Shown here piece after piece: positions 57,085 to 64,000 of a DNA stretch of 64,000 bases. The position numbers were made by a program, and so were the translations under genes. This DNA is from an uncultured Muribaculaceae bacterium (GTDB taxonomy: Bacteria > Bacteroidota > Bacteroidia > Bacteroidales > Muribaculaceae). Every line of letters begins with the position of its first letter. The stretch's first letter is position 1. Below the pieces are notes generated by a model. That model had not been told where the DNA came from and did no database searches. It was given only the letters and a program-made list of their open reading frames with translations. The stretch spans positions 249,188-313,187 of the forward strand of contig CAJUPY010000001.1 in NCBI GenBank assembly GCA_910588035.1, written 5' to 3'.

Positions 57085-58116
57085 TCACTCAACCGATGAT
57101 TTCTGAGTTGAATTGCGCTCGACAATCTTCGCGTCTATAATGATCGTGCGGTCGGGCGATTGAAAATCGTTGATTTTTTCAATCAGCAATTCAGAAGCTA
57201 TGCGGGCCATTTCACCGACCTGCTGCTCAGCAGCCGTGATCTGTGGATAGACAAGAGTTGAAAGCAATGTTCCCGACATTGTCGCGATCGCGACATCGTC
57301 GGGAATAACTATGTTATGCTCCTGCAAACAGCGTTTGGCACCGAGAGCCTGTGTCTCTGTAAAACAGAACACACCGTCGAAATTGATGCCACGGAGAAGG
57401 AAATTCTCGATTGCGCGTGCTCCGTCTTCGACATCGACTCCCGAAGAAATAACCAACTCAGGATCATAATCTATTTTGAATTTAGCTATAGCCTCACGAT
57501 ATCCTTTGCAGCGCAAGACAGCGTTCTGGATATGATCAGGACCGGCGAGGTGAACTATGCGTCTGCACCCTTTCCTTATCATGTGTTCGACAACAAAAAA
57601 CGACTTGATGTGATCGTTGCTTGTCACGCAAGGCACCGATATTCCCTCAGAAATGACACGGTCAAAGAAAACGAGTGGAATGCGTCTGCGGAGCAGACTG
57701 CGGTAAGTCTCGAGATTGGCAGTGTTGTGACATGAACTGACCATTATGCCGTCGACACGTCCGTTAGCAAAAATCTCAAGATTAGATTTCTCGACTTCCG
57801 GATCTTCGTTAGAAAAAGCAATGTTGACTCCATATCCTTTTTCGTTCATGAGTTTCTGAACTTCAGAAATATAACTCATTGAAAATGGTGTGGTGATCTC
57901 AGGAACGAGAATACCTATCACATGGTTGCTTTTCGCCCTCAGATTGACTGCGGCTTCGTTTCTGTGATAGCCCATCTGACGAGCCGTCTCAACTATTTTC
58001 TGCAATGTCTCTTTCCCCACGTTTGATGTATCACCGTGGAGAGCACGCGAAACCGTCGACTTCGATATGCCTAAGGCGGCCGCAATGTCTTTTATAGTAA
58101 CATATCTCATCTTCAA
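57085..58116 (-). CDS. LacI-family transcription regulator
   Basis: The 343-residue protein begins MKMRYVTIKDIAAALGISKSTVSRAL, the DNA-binding headpiece, followed by the hinge helix EAAVNLRAKSNHVIGILVP. A periplasmic-binding-protein-like sugar domain follows (DGIMVSSCHNT, VVEHMIRKGCRRIVHLAGP, CFTETQALGAKRCLQ). It faces the dehydrogenase-fructokinase operon; three operator-like repeats lie between them, so it most likely represses that operon in response to a sugar or polyol. A TATATTTG box lies at 58156-58163. Confidence 0.93.
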   Translation of the reverse strand: MKMRYVTIKDIAAALGISKSTVSRALHGDTSNVGKETLQKIVETARQMGYHRNEAAVNLRAKSNHVIGILVPEITTPFSMSYISEVQKLMNEKGYGVNIAFSNEDPEVEKSNLEIFANGRVDGIMVSSCHNTANLETYRSLLRRRIPLVFFDRVISEGISVPCVTSNDHIKSFFVVEHMIRKGCRRIVHLAGPDHIQNAVLRCKGYREAIAKFKIDYDPELVISSGVDVEDGARAIENFLLRGINFDGVFCFTETQALGAKRCLQEHNIVIPDDVAIATMSGTLLSTLVYPQITAAEQQVGEMARIASELLIEKINDFQSPDRTIIIDAKIVERNSTQKSSVE

Positions 58117-58155
58117 TGTGGATATATAGAGTTATATACCTGACTAAATGCAATA

Positions 58156-58163
58156 CAAATATA
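58156..58163 (-). promoter_or_regulatory. -7 box TATATTTG of the LacI-type gene
   Basis: Minus-strand TATATTTG, 39 bases before the ATG. Confidence 0.55.
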
Positions 58164-58240
58164 GCAATTCTTTACTTTCAAAACAACTTTACGTCGGCTT
58201 AAATGCGTTTTCAGTTAAATTTTCAATCATTTTATTTTTT

Positions 58241-58284
58241 GGGAACGGTTGCGAAAAATGGGAACGGTTGCGGGAACGGTTGCG
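58241..58284 (+). promoter_or_regulatory. Three direct repeats GGGAACGGTTGCG, probable LacI-type operators
   Basis: The 13-base unit occurs at 58241-58253, 58260-58272 and 58272-58284 without mismatch (repeats 2 and 3 share one base). Each unit centres on AAC-G-GTT, a small dyad of the CG-containing type bound by LacI-family headpieces. The cluster lies between the LacI-type gene and the operon it faces, 46-96 bases upstream of the operon's -7 box. Confidence 0.7.
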
Positions 58285-58329
58285 TAAAATTTAATGGAAA
58301 AAGTATGTTCGAGACAGTTATTTTCTGTA

Positions 58330-58337
58330 TATATTTG
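58330..58337 (+). promoter_or_regulatory. -7 box TATATTTG of the dehydrogenase-fructokinase operon
   Basis: TATATTTG, 51 bases before the ATG at 58389. A TTCG at 58308-58311 may be the -33 element, with spacing 18. Confidence 0.55.
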
Positions 58338-58388
58338 TAACAAATAACTAACCGATAATCAACCAGAACTCTATCCCTTAGCAATACA

Positions 58389-59435
58389 ATGGAAGATAAA
58401 ATGAAAGTTGCCGTCATGCTTGGCATCGGCAAAATGGGATTTGAAGAACGTCCCGTCCCCACCCCTAAAGACAATGAAGCTCTTGTCAAACTCGAATATG
58501 TAGGAGTCTGTGGCTCTGACATTCATTATTATGAAAGCGGACGCATCAGCGACTTCATTGTAGAGCCTCCGTTTGTTCTCGGCCATGAGGCTGCCGGAAC
58601 TGTCGTTGCAGTCGGCAAAGATGTGAAAAACATTAAGCCGGGCGACCGTGTGGCGCTTGAGCCCGGAAAGACATGCGGCCACTGCGAATACTGCCGCGAA
58701 GGAAAATACAACCTTTGCCCCGATGTTATCTTCTTCGCCACACCGCCTGTCGACGGAGTCTTTCAGGAATATGTCGCACACGAAGCCGACCTGTGTTTTA
58801 AACTTCCCGATAATGTCTCAACTCTTGAAGGCGCACTTATCGAGCCTCTGTCAATCGGATTCCATGCCGCCAATCAGGGCGGTGCGCATGCCGGACAGAC
58901 TGCTGTCGTTTTCGGTTCGGGATGCATCGGTCTCGTATCCATGATGGCATTGAAAGCCGAAGGTGTAACCAAAGTGATTGTTGTTGACGTGTTGGACAAA
59001 CGTCTTGCAAAAGCAAAAGAACTCGGTGCAACAATAACGATCAACTCTGCAAAAGAGAATCTGATCGAACGTATAAACGAGATTACCTGTGGACGCGGTG
59101 TTGATCTCGTCATTGAAACTGCCGGAATGGAAATCACGACACGCCAGGCAATTGAGATCGCACGCAAAGGCTCTACCATAGTCTTGGTCGGTTATTCAAA
59201 GACCGGAGAACTGACACTCCCGATAAGCCAGGTAATCGATAAGGAACTTACACTGACTTCTGTTTTCAGATATCGCCACATATACCCCATGGCCATTGAA
59301 GCCGTCGCCGCAGGTAATGTCAATCTTAAAGGAATCGCGACAAATTTCTTTGAACTTGACGACATTCAGAACGCAATGGACCAGAGCGTAAGCGACAAAG
59401 CCAACATTGTCAAATCGGTAGTTAAAATCTGTTGA
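58389..59435 (+). CDS. Zinc-dependent polyol (sorbitol/xylitol-type) dehydrogenase
   Basis: The 348-residue medium-chain dehydrogenase has the catalytic zinc ligands in YVGVCGSDIHYYESG and FVLGHEAAG, the structural-zinc cysteines in CGHCEYCREGKYNLC and the NAD site VFGSGCIGLVSMMALKAEG. The closest characterised groups are L-iditol/sorbitol and xylitol dehydrogenases, which oxidise a polyol to a ketose. With a fructokinase directly downstream, sorbitol to fructose is the most economical reading, but the exact polyol is inferred. Confidence 0.88.
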   Translation: MEDKMKVAVMLGIGKMGFEERPVPTPKDNEALVKLEYVGVCGSDIHYYESGRISDFIVEPPFVLGHEAAGTVVAVGKDVKNIKPGDRVALEPGKTCGHCEYCREGKYNLCPDVIFFATPPVDGVFQEYVAHEADLCFKLPDNVSTLEGALIEPLSIGFHAANQGGAHAGQTAVVFGSGCIGLVSMMALKAEGVTKVIVVDVLDKRLAKAKELGATITINSAKENLIERINEITCGRGVDLVIETAGMEITTRQAIEIARKGSTIVLVGYSKTGELTLPISQVIDKELTLTSVFRYRHIYPMAIEAVAAGNVNLKGIATNFFELDDIQNAMDQSVSDKANIVKSVVKIC

Positions 59436-59442
59436 AAAGACG

Positions 59443-60306
59443 ATGAAAACGGTAGTTGGAATCGGAGAGGCTCTATGGGACTGTCTTCCCGATGGTCGTA
59501 AAATCGGTGGTGCGCCTGCCAATTTCGCTTTTCACGCATCACAGATGGGCTGTCGCGGCATTGCAGTCAGTGCTATAGGCAATGATGAACTTGGCGATGA
59601 GATTGTAGAGACATTCAAGGCCAACAATCTCGAACATCTTCTGCAACGTGTCGACAAACCGACCGGCACAGTAATCGTGACAGTTGACAACCGAGGCATT
59701 CCTTCCTACGAGATCAAACGTGATGTAGCGTGGGACAACATTTCGGCAAACGATGAATTTGACCAACTTGCAAAGATCACCGACTGTGTCTGTTTCGGCT
59801 CACTTGCACAACGCAACCAATCATCGCGCAAAGCAATCGAACGTTTTCTTTCCCTGATGCCTGAAAACTCTCTGAAAGTTTTTGACATCAATCTCCGGCA
59901 AGATTTCTTTTCAAAAGAAATTATCGAGACATCGCTCAATAAATGCAATATCCTCAAGATTAACGATGAGGAAATAAAGATCGTCAGTGAGATGTTCGGT
60001 CTGAAAGGCGACTTACCTGTAATTGCACGTCAATTGCTTGAGAAGTTCGGTTTAAAAGCCGTCATTCTGACATGGGGCGAGAACGGCAGTTTTGCCTTCA
60101 CGGCCGATGAAGTCTCTTATTGTGAGACGCCGAGAGTCAAAATCGCTGACACAGTCGGAGCCGGTGACTCTTTCACAGGCGCTTTCTGCGCATCGCTGCT
60201 AAACGGACTCGGCATCAAGGAGGCACATAAAAAAGCGGTTGACGTTTCAGCTTTTGTCTGTACTCAATCAGGTGCGATGCCGATCATTCCTGACAATTTG
60301 AAATAA
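59443..60306 (+). CDS. PfkB-family sugar kinase, probable fructokinase
   Basis: The 287-residue ribokinase-fold protein has the N-terminal GIGEALWDCLPDGRKIGGAPANFAFH with its GG switch, DINLRQDFF, ILTWGENGSF and the catalytic DTVGAGDSFTGAF near residue 240. The first motif is typical of bacterial fructokinases. It would phosphorylate the ketose made by the upstream dehydrogenase to fructose 6-phosphate. It begins 7 bases after the dehydrogenase stop. Confidence 0.9.
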   Translation: MKTVVGIGEALWDCLPDGRKIGGAPANFAFHASQMGCRGIAVSAIGNDELGDEIVETFKANNLEHLLQRVDKPTGTVIVTVDNRGIPSYEIKRDVAWDNISANDEFDQLAKITDCVCFGSLAQRNQSSRKAIERFLSLMPENSLKVFDINLRQDFFSKEIIETSLNKCNILKINDEEIKIVSEMFGLKGDLPVIARQLLEKFGLKAVILTWGENGSFAFTADEVSYCETPRVKIADTVGAGDSFTGAFCASLLNGLGIKEAHKKAVDVSAFVCTQSGAMPIIPDNLK

Positions 60307-60344
60307 CAGTTTCCACCGTCTGTCAAAAAGACAGATATCAAACA

Positions 60345-61760
60345 ATGAATAAAATCATAAAATCGTCACTTTCAGTACTGATGCTTGCTTGTGCGTTCAA
60401 CTCAAACGCACAGCAAGCTAAATATGTCTTCTATTTCATCGGGGACGGAATGGGTCAGAATCAGATTCAGATGACTGAACTCTACCGTGGTGAAATGGAG
60501 GGGAAAATAGGCATAGTGCCTTTGCAGTTCACTCAATTTCCGGTAGCATCTGTCGCTTCCACCTATTCTGCCACAAATGGAGTTACCGACTCGGCAGCCT
60601 CAGGCACTGCTTTGTCAACAGGAACCAAGACCGCCAACGGTTGCATCGGCGTGCAAACCGACAAGAAAACACCGCTCACCAGCATTGCCAAACTTGCCAA
60701 GGAGGCCGGCAAAAAAGTCGGCATATCATCGAGTGTCGGCATCAACCATGCCACACCTGCCGCCTTTTACGGCCACAACAAGACTCGCAAAGCTTATAAT
60801 GAGATCGCGATGCAATTGCCTGAATCGGGATATGACTTCTTTGGAGGTGCCGATTTCTGGTGTGCTGTTCCTGAAGATTCGGCAGGTGTGTTCAACAACG
60901 CACGCCGTAAGGGATATACAATCGTCAGAGGCTACGACGAATTTTGCCAAAAAGCACCTTCTACTGAAAAAATCATTCTCCTTCAAGATGAAGAGACATC
61001 AAAGATCGACGGACGCACGGTGCCTTATGCCATTGACCGCAAGAATGGAAATCTGACTCTGTCGGAAATCACAAAAGCCGGCATCGACTTTTTGTCAAAA
61101 GATGCTGACAACGGATTCTTTTTCATGGTTGAAGGCGGTAATATCGATTGGGAATGTCACAGTAATGACGCCGCACCCGTCATTCATGAGATTCAAGATT
61201 TCGACAACGCGATCGGCATCGCATATGATTTCTACAAGCAACACCCCGACGAGACCCTTATAGTTGTAACTGCCGACCATGAGACCGGCTCGCTTTGCCT
61301 TGGAACCGGCCCATACGCGCTGAACCTTAAGGTTTTGTCAAATCAAAAAGTCAGCGAACTTGAATTCACCCGAATTCTGAATGCCATGCGTAAAGCCAAC
61401 AATGGCAAGGTGACATGGGAAATGGCTAATGAAGCTCTCGGAAATTATTTCGGATTAGGCAAACAGGTTGAACTGACACCCGATCAGGAAAAACGCTTGC
61501 GCGAGGCCTACAACGATTCATTCGGTGACCACATCAGTCTTGTAGAAAGTGAATATCAGAAAGTCATACCTTTTGCCACCAGAGCCAAGGAGATAATCAA
61601 TGAAATCGCATTGGTCAGCTGGGGAAGCGGCGGTCATTCCGCATCGTTCGTGCCTGTCTATGCTGTCGGTGCCGGCTCAGAAGAGTTCATACCACGTACA
61701 GACAATGCCGAAATCGCCCGTAAAATCGCCAAAGCCGGCGGTTATCCGGTCAAAGACTGA
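60345..61760 (+). CDS. Periplasmic alkaline phosphatase
   Basis: The 471-residue protein has a signal peptide (about 1-22, ending FNSNAQQ). The phosphatase core is seen as FIGDGMGQNQIQM, the serine nucleophile in VTDSAASGTALSTGTKT, VEGGNIDWECHSND, VVTADHETGSL and the late histidine in WGSGGHSASFVPVYAVGAG. It dephosphorylates phosphate monoesters outside the cytoplasm with zinc and magnesium. It lies 38 bases after the kinase gene and seems to be in the same operon; it may free polyol or sugar from phosphate esters before uptake. Confidence 0.93.
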   Translation: MNKIIKSSLSVLMLACAFNSNAQQAKYVFYFIGDGMGQNQIQMTELYRGEMEGKIGIVPLQFTQFPVASVASTYSATNGVTDSAASGTALSTGTKTANGCIGVQTDKKTPLTSIAKLAKEAGKKVGISSSVGINHATPAAFYGHNKTRKAYNEIAMQLPESGYDFFGGADFWCAVPEDSAGVFNNARRKGYTIVRGYDEFCQKAPSTEKIILLQDEETSKIDGRTVPYAIDRKNGNLTLSEITKAGIDFLSKDADNGFFFMVEGGNIDWECHSNDAAPVIHEIQDFDNAIGIAYDFYKQHPDETLIVVTADHETGSLCLGTGPYALNLKVLSNQKVSELEFTRILNAMRKANNGKVTWEMANEALGNYFGLGKQVELTPDQEKRLREAYNDSFGDHISLVESEYQKVIPFATRAKEIINEIALVSWGSGGHSASFVPVYAVGAGSEEFIPRTDNAEIARKIAKAGGYPVKD

Positions 61761-61772
61761 AAAACTCAAAAG

Positions 61773-61805
61773 GCGCGGCAGTGACACTCTCCTTTATTGC
61801 CGCGT
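61773..61805 (+). terminator. Possible hairpin after the alkaline phosphatase gene
   Basis: GCGCGGCA (61773-61780) pairs with TGCCGCGT (61798-61805), including one G-T pair. The loop is 17 bases and no T tract follows, so a terminator role is uncertain. Confidence 0.4.
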
Positions 61806-61966
61806 CTCTCCCGTATAAAATACCAAAAGAACATACATATAGGATACCATGAATTTTTAAGGTTAATATCAAGGTTAAACCACGTTTACAACAGATACAA
61901 TTTCAAGGTAAGAAAAGATTGTCCGACTCTGATTTATAAATACCTAACAATCAAATATCAATCATT

Positions 61967-64000
61967 ATGCATTCATCAATTAACTCGATGCTCAGGAAGT
62001 CTCTTCTGACGAGCCGTGCCATGATTCTGCTGATGTGCCTTCTTATCGGAACGGCAGCAGGATACGCCGGTCAGTTACCGCCAACCGGAGCTCAAAAAGA
62101 AATTTCAGGAACCGTGATCGACGACCAAGGCGAACCGATCGTCGGTGCCACAGTCAAGATCAAAAACTCTCAGACAGGTACGATGACCAACATCGACGGC
62201 CGCTACACCCTCAAGGCTGCTGAAGGAGATGTTATCGTAGCAAACTTCATCGGTTACAAAGCGTCAGAGTCGACAGTCGGATCTGCAAACAATTATGATT
62301 TCACACTCACAAGCGACTCTGAAGTTCTTGACGAGGTGGTCGTGGTCGGTTACGGAACTGTAAAGAAAAAAGACCTGACAGGTGCCGTCTCCAACATCAA
62401 AGGAGAGAAAGTTGCCGAGCGACACACCACACAATTGGCCACCGCGCTGCAAGGTGCGATAGCCGGTGTTCAGATCAACAGAACCAACGGTCAGCCCGGA
62501 GCGAGTTCAAGCTCGATTCTGATTCGTGGTGTGACGACCATAGGCGACACCGCACCTCTCGTAATTGTTGACGGTGTGCCTGTCGACAAAGTAGATGACA
62601 TCAATGCAAACGACGTAGAAAGCATCTCGGTTTTGAAAGATGCCGCTTCGGCTGCTATCTACGGTTCTCGTGCTGCGGCAGGTGTGATTCTCATCACCAC
62701 CAAACGGGCAGGCGAATCTGACATCAAGCTCACCTACAATTTTGAATACGGTCTCGAAATTCCGGCATCACAACCAAAAAATGTCGGCATGCAACGCTAT
62801 CTTGAAATGGTAAATGAACTCCACTACAACGATAACCCGTCGGGTGGACATTATCAGTATTTCACACAAGATCAAGTCGAGAATTGGCTTGCACGCAATC
62901 CGGAAGACCCTGACAACTATCCTATCACAGATTGGTATGACCTGATGGTGAAAGGTTCGGCTCCCCGTCAGTCTCACAATGTAAGCCTGACAGGCGGTTC
63001 GAAAAAAGTGAAAACCCGCGCCGCTTTCAGCTATGACAAAACCGACGGTCTGTTCAAGGAAGCGACAAATACCTACCAGCGATACATGCTGCGTATAAAC
63101 AACGATTTCAAATTCAACAAATATATCAGTGCCAACGTTGACCTCAACGTCAAGTACAGCGAGACAGAAAAACCGAAATTCACAACTATCTGGAGCGGTA
63201 TCTACAATGCGTCGCCTGCCTATGCACCCGTTTGGCAAAACGGATCAATGGCAGACGTCAAAGACGGATCAAACCCTTACGGAAAACTTGTCAAAGGTGG
63301 TAACATCAAGAGCTCCACACTGAAAGTCGGTGGTAAACTCGCCCTTTACATCACGCCTCTTGAAGGACTCAAACTGTCGGCGATCGCAGCTCCTCAGCTC
63401 ACCTACAGCAAAACAAAGACCCACGGTAAGGCAGTTCCCTACTACCGTCAGGACAACCCGACCGACATTGCAGGCTATCTCAGCGACTACACCACCAACA
63501 CTCTCGAGGAAGAACGTCCCGATGCAAAACAGCTGACAACTCAACTTTTGGCCAACTACATGAGAACATTCGGTAAACACGACCTCAACGTAATGGCAGG
63601 TTATGAGACATATTACTATCGTCACGAAGGTCTGACAGCCAGCACCGACAACATGAATCTCGACCGCTATCCCTACATGAGCAATGCCAACAAAGATTAT
63701 CTCAAAGTCGGCGGTACGGCATATGAGAACTCGCTACAGTCATTTTTCGGCCGCATCATCTACAGCTACGACAACCGCTATCTGCTTCAGGTAAACGTTC
63801 GTCGTGATGCATCTTCGAGATTCCACAAAGACCACCGTTGGGGTACATTCCCGTCGGCATCGGTCGGTTGGATCATGACTCAGGAAAAGTTCATGAAAGA
63901 CATAAATCCACGTTCACTCTCATTCTTGAAAATACGTGGTTCATGGGGTCGTCTCGGAAACGAACGCATCGGTAACTACCCCTACATCTCACTGATGGAT
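61967..64000 (+). CDS. SusC/RagA-family TonB-linked outer-membrane protein, C-terminal part outside the window
   Basis: The reading frame is open from ATG 61967 to the right edge (678 codons). A signal peptide (about 1-35) is followed by a carboxypeptidase-like domain (EISGTVIDDQGEPIVGATVK), the SusC-specific EVVVVGYGTVKKKDLTGAV, the plug motif GVQINRTNGQPGASSSSILI, VDGVPVD, and SISVLKDAASAAIYGSRAAA. Barrel strands follow. Such proteins import glycans or peptides together with a SusD lipoprotein, which should lie beyond the edge. No TAnnTTTG box is seen in the 206 bases upstream, so its promoter may be specially regulated. Confidence 0.96.
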   Translation, partial: MHSSINSMLRKSLLTSRAMILLMCLLIGTAAGYAGQLPPTGAQKEISGTVIDDQGEPIVGATVKIKNSQTGTMTNIDGRYTLKAAEGDVIVANFIGYKASESTVGSANNYDFTLTSDSEVLDEVVVVGYGTVKKKDLTGAVSNIKGEKVAERHTTQLATALQGAIAGVQINRTNGQPGASSSSILIRGVTTIGDTAPLVIVDGVPVDKVDDINANDVESISVLKDAASAAIYGSRAAAGVILITTKRAGESDIKLTYNFEYGLEIPASQPKNVGMQRYLEMVNELHYNDNPSGGHYQYFTQDQVENWLARNPEDPDNYPITDWYDLMVKGSAPRQSHNVSLTGGSKKVKTRAAFSYDKTDGLFKEATNTYQRYMLRINNDFKFNKYISANVDLNVKYSETEKPKFTTIWSGIYNASPAYAPVWQNGSMADVKDGSNPYGKLVKGGNIKSSTLKVGGKLALYITPLEGLKLSAIAAPQLTYSKTKTHGKAVPYYRQDNPTDIAGYLSDYTTNTLEEERPDAKQLTTQLLANYMRTFGKHDLNVMAGYETYYYRHEGLTASTDNMNLDRYPYMSNANKDYLKVGGTAYENSLQSFFGRIIYSYDNRYLLQVNVRRDASSRFHKDHRWGTFPSASVGWIMTQEKFMKDINPRSLSFLKIRGSWGRLGNERIGNYPYISLMD

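Noticed and set aside
58241-58284. Simple microsatellite-like repeat
   Set aside because: Uneven spacing (19 and 12), a dyad core and the position between a LacI-type regulator and its facing operon favour operators.

Overview
The window is 64 kb of a Bacteroidales chromosome. Gut Muribaculaceae or a close relative is my best guess. The support is the recurring Bacteroidetes promoter -7 box TAnnTTTG, the lack of Shine-Dalgarno sequences, and lineage-typical families (SusC/RagA, GLPGLI, DUF4199, DUF6048/DUF6452-like pairs, TPM and DUF3857 proteins, PorT-type barrels). Genes are densely packed, and no stretch longer than about 300 bases lacks a gene or RNA feature. I saw no insertion sequence, prophage, CRISPR array or rRNA.

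Layout. 0-4.1 kb: a cut EamA transporter, then a TPR/PD40 protein, a CstA-type pyruvate transporter and a PHP phosphatase. 4.1-13.5 kb (minus strand): an operon hflX-dgt-TPM protein-DUF3857 protein, then aqpZ, galE and a metallo-beta-lactamase-fold enzyme, with clear terminators and -7 boxes between units. 13.6-17.7 kb (plus): DUF4199, a GT2 glycosyltransferase, two envelope proteins, an SDR enzyme and rpiB. 17.7-28 kb: an ECF sigma factor with a membrane partner, an orphan protein, an outer-membrane barrel, a flippase, a DUF2807 protein, dusB, a TPR protein, an LptF/G permease and tgt.

28-34.9 kb is a complete thiamine operon, thiD-thiS-(tenI/thiE fusion)-thiG-thiC-thiH-thiF, read leftward from a clear TPP riboswitch. 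Immediately to its right sit two exact 66-bp copies of a promoter-bearing repeat that drive an acyl-CoA synthetase gene. Next come a tRNA-Cys gene and, by eye, an AT-richer cassette (37.3-42.8 kb): a BlaI-type repressor, a BlaR1/M56 membrane protease carrying a TonB C-terminal domain, a frameshifted GLPGLI-family gene and a TonB-dependent outer-membrane protein. Two dyads of similar half-sites sit at the promoters of this cassette. It is the best candidate here for a poorly described system: a protease-controlled outer-membrane module.

43-58 kb is mostly housekeeping: prs, a GH13 amylase, a patatin, hpt-adk, a PRiA4-like protein, clpB, a lipoprotein, thrS-infC-rpmI-rplT, an N-carbamoylputrescine amidase homologue and engB. 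57-64 kb is a sugar or polyol locus: a LacI-type regulator facing three repeated operator-like sites, a zinc sorbitol-type dehydrogenase, a PfkB fructokinase and a periplasmic alkaline phosphatase. A SusC-type transporter follows and runs off the right edge.
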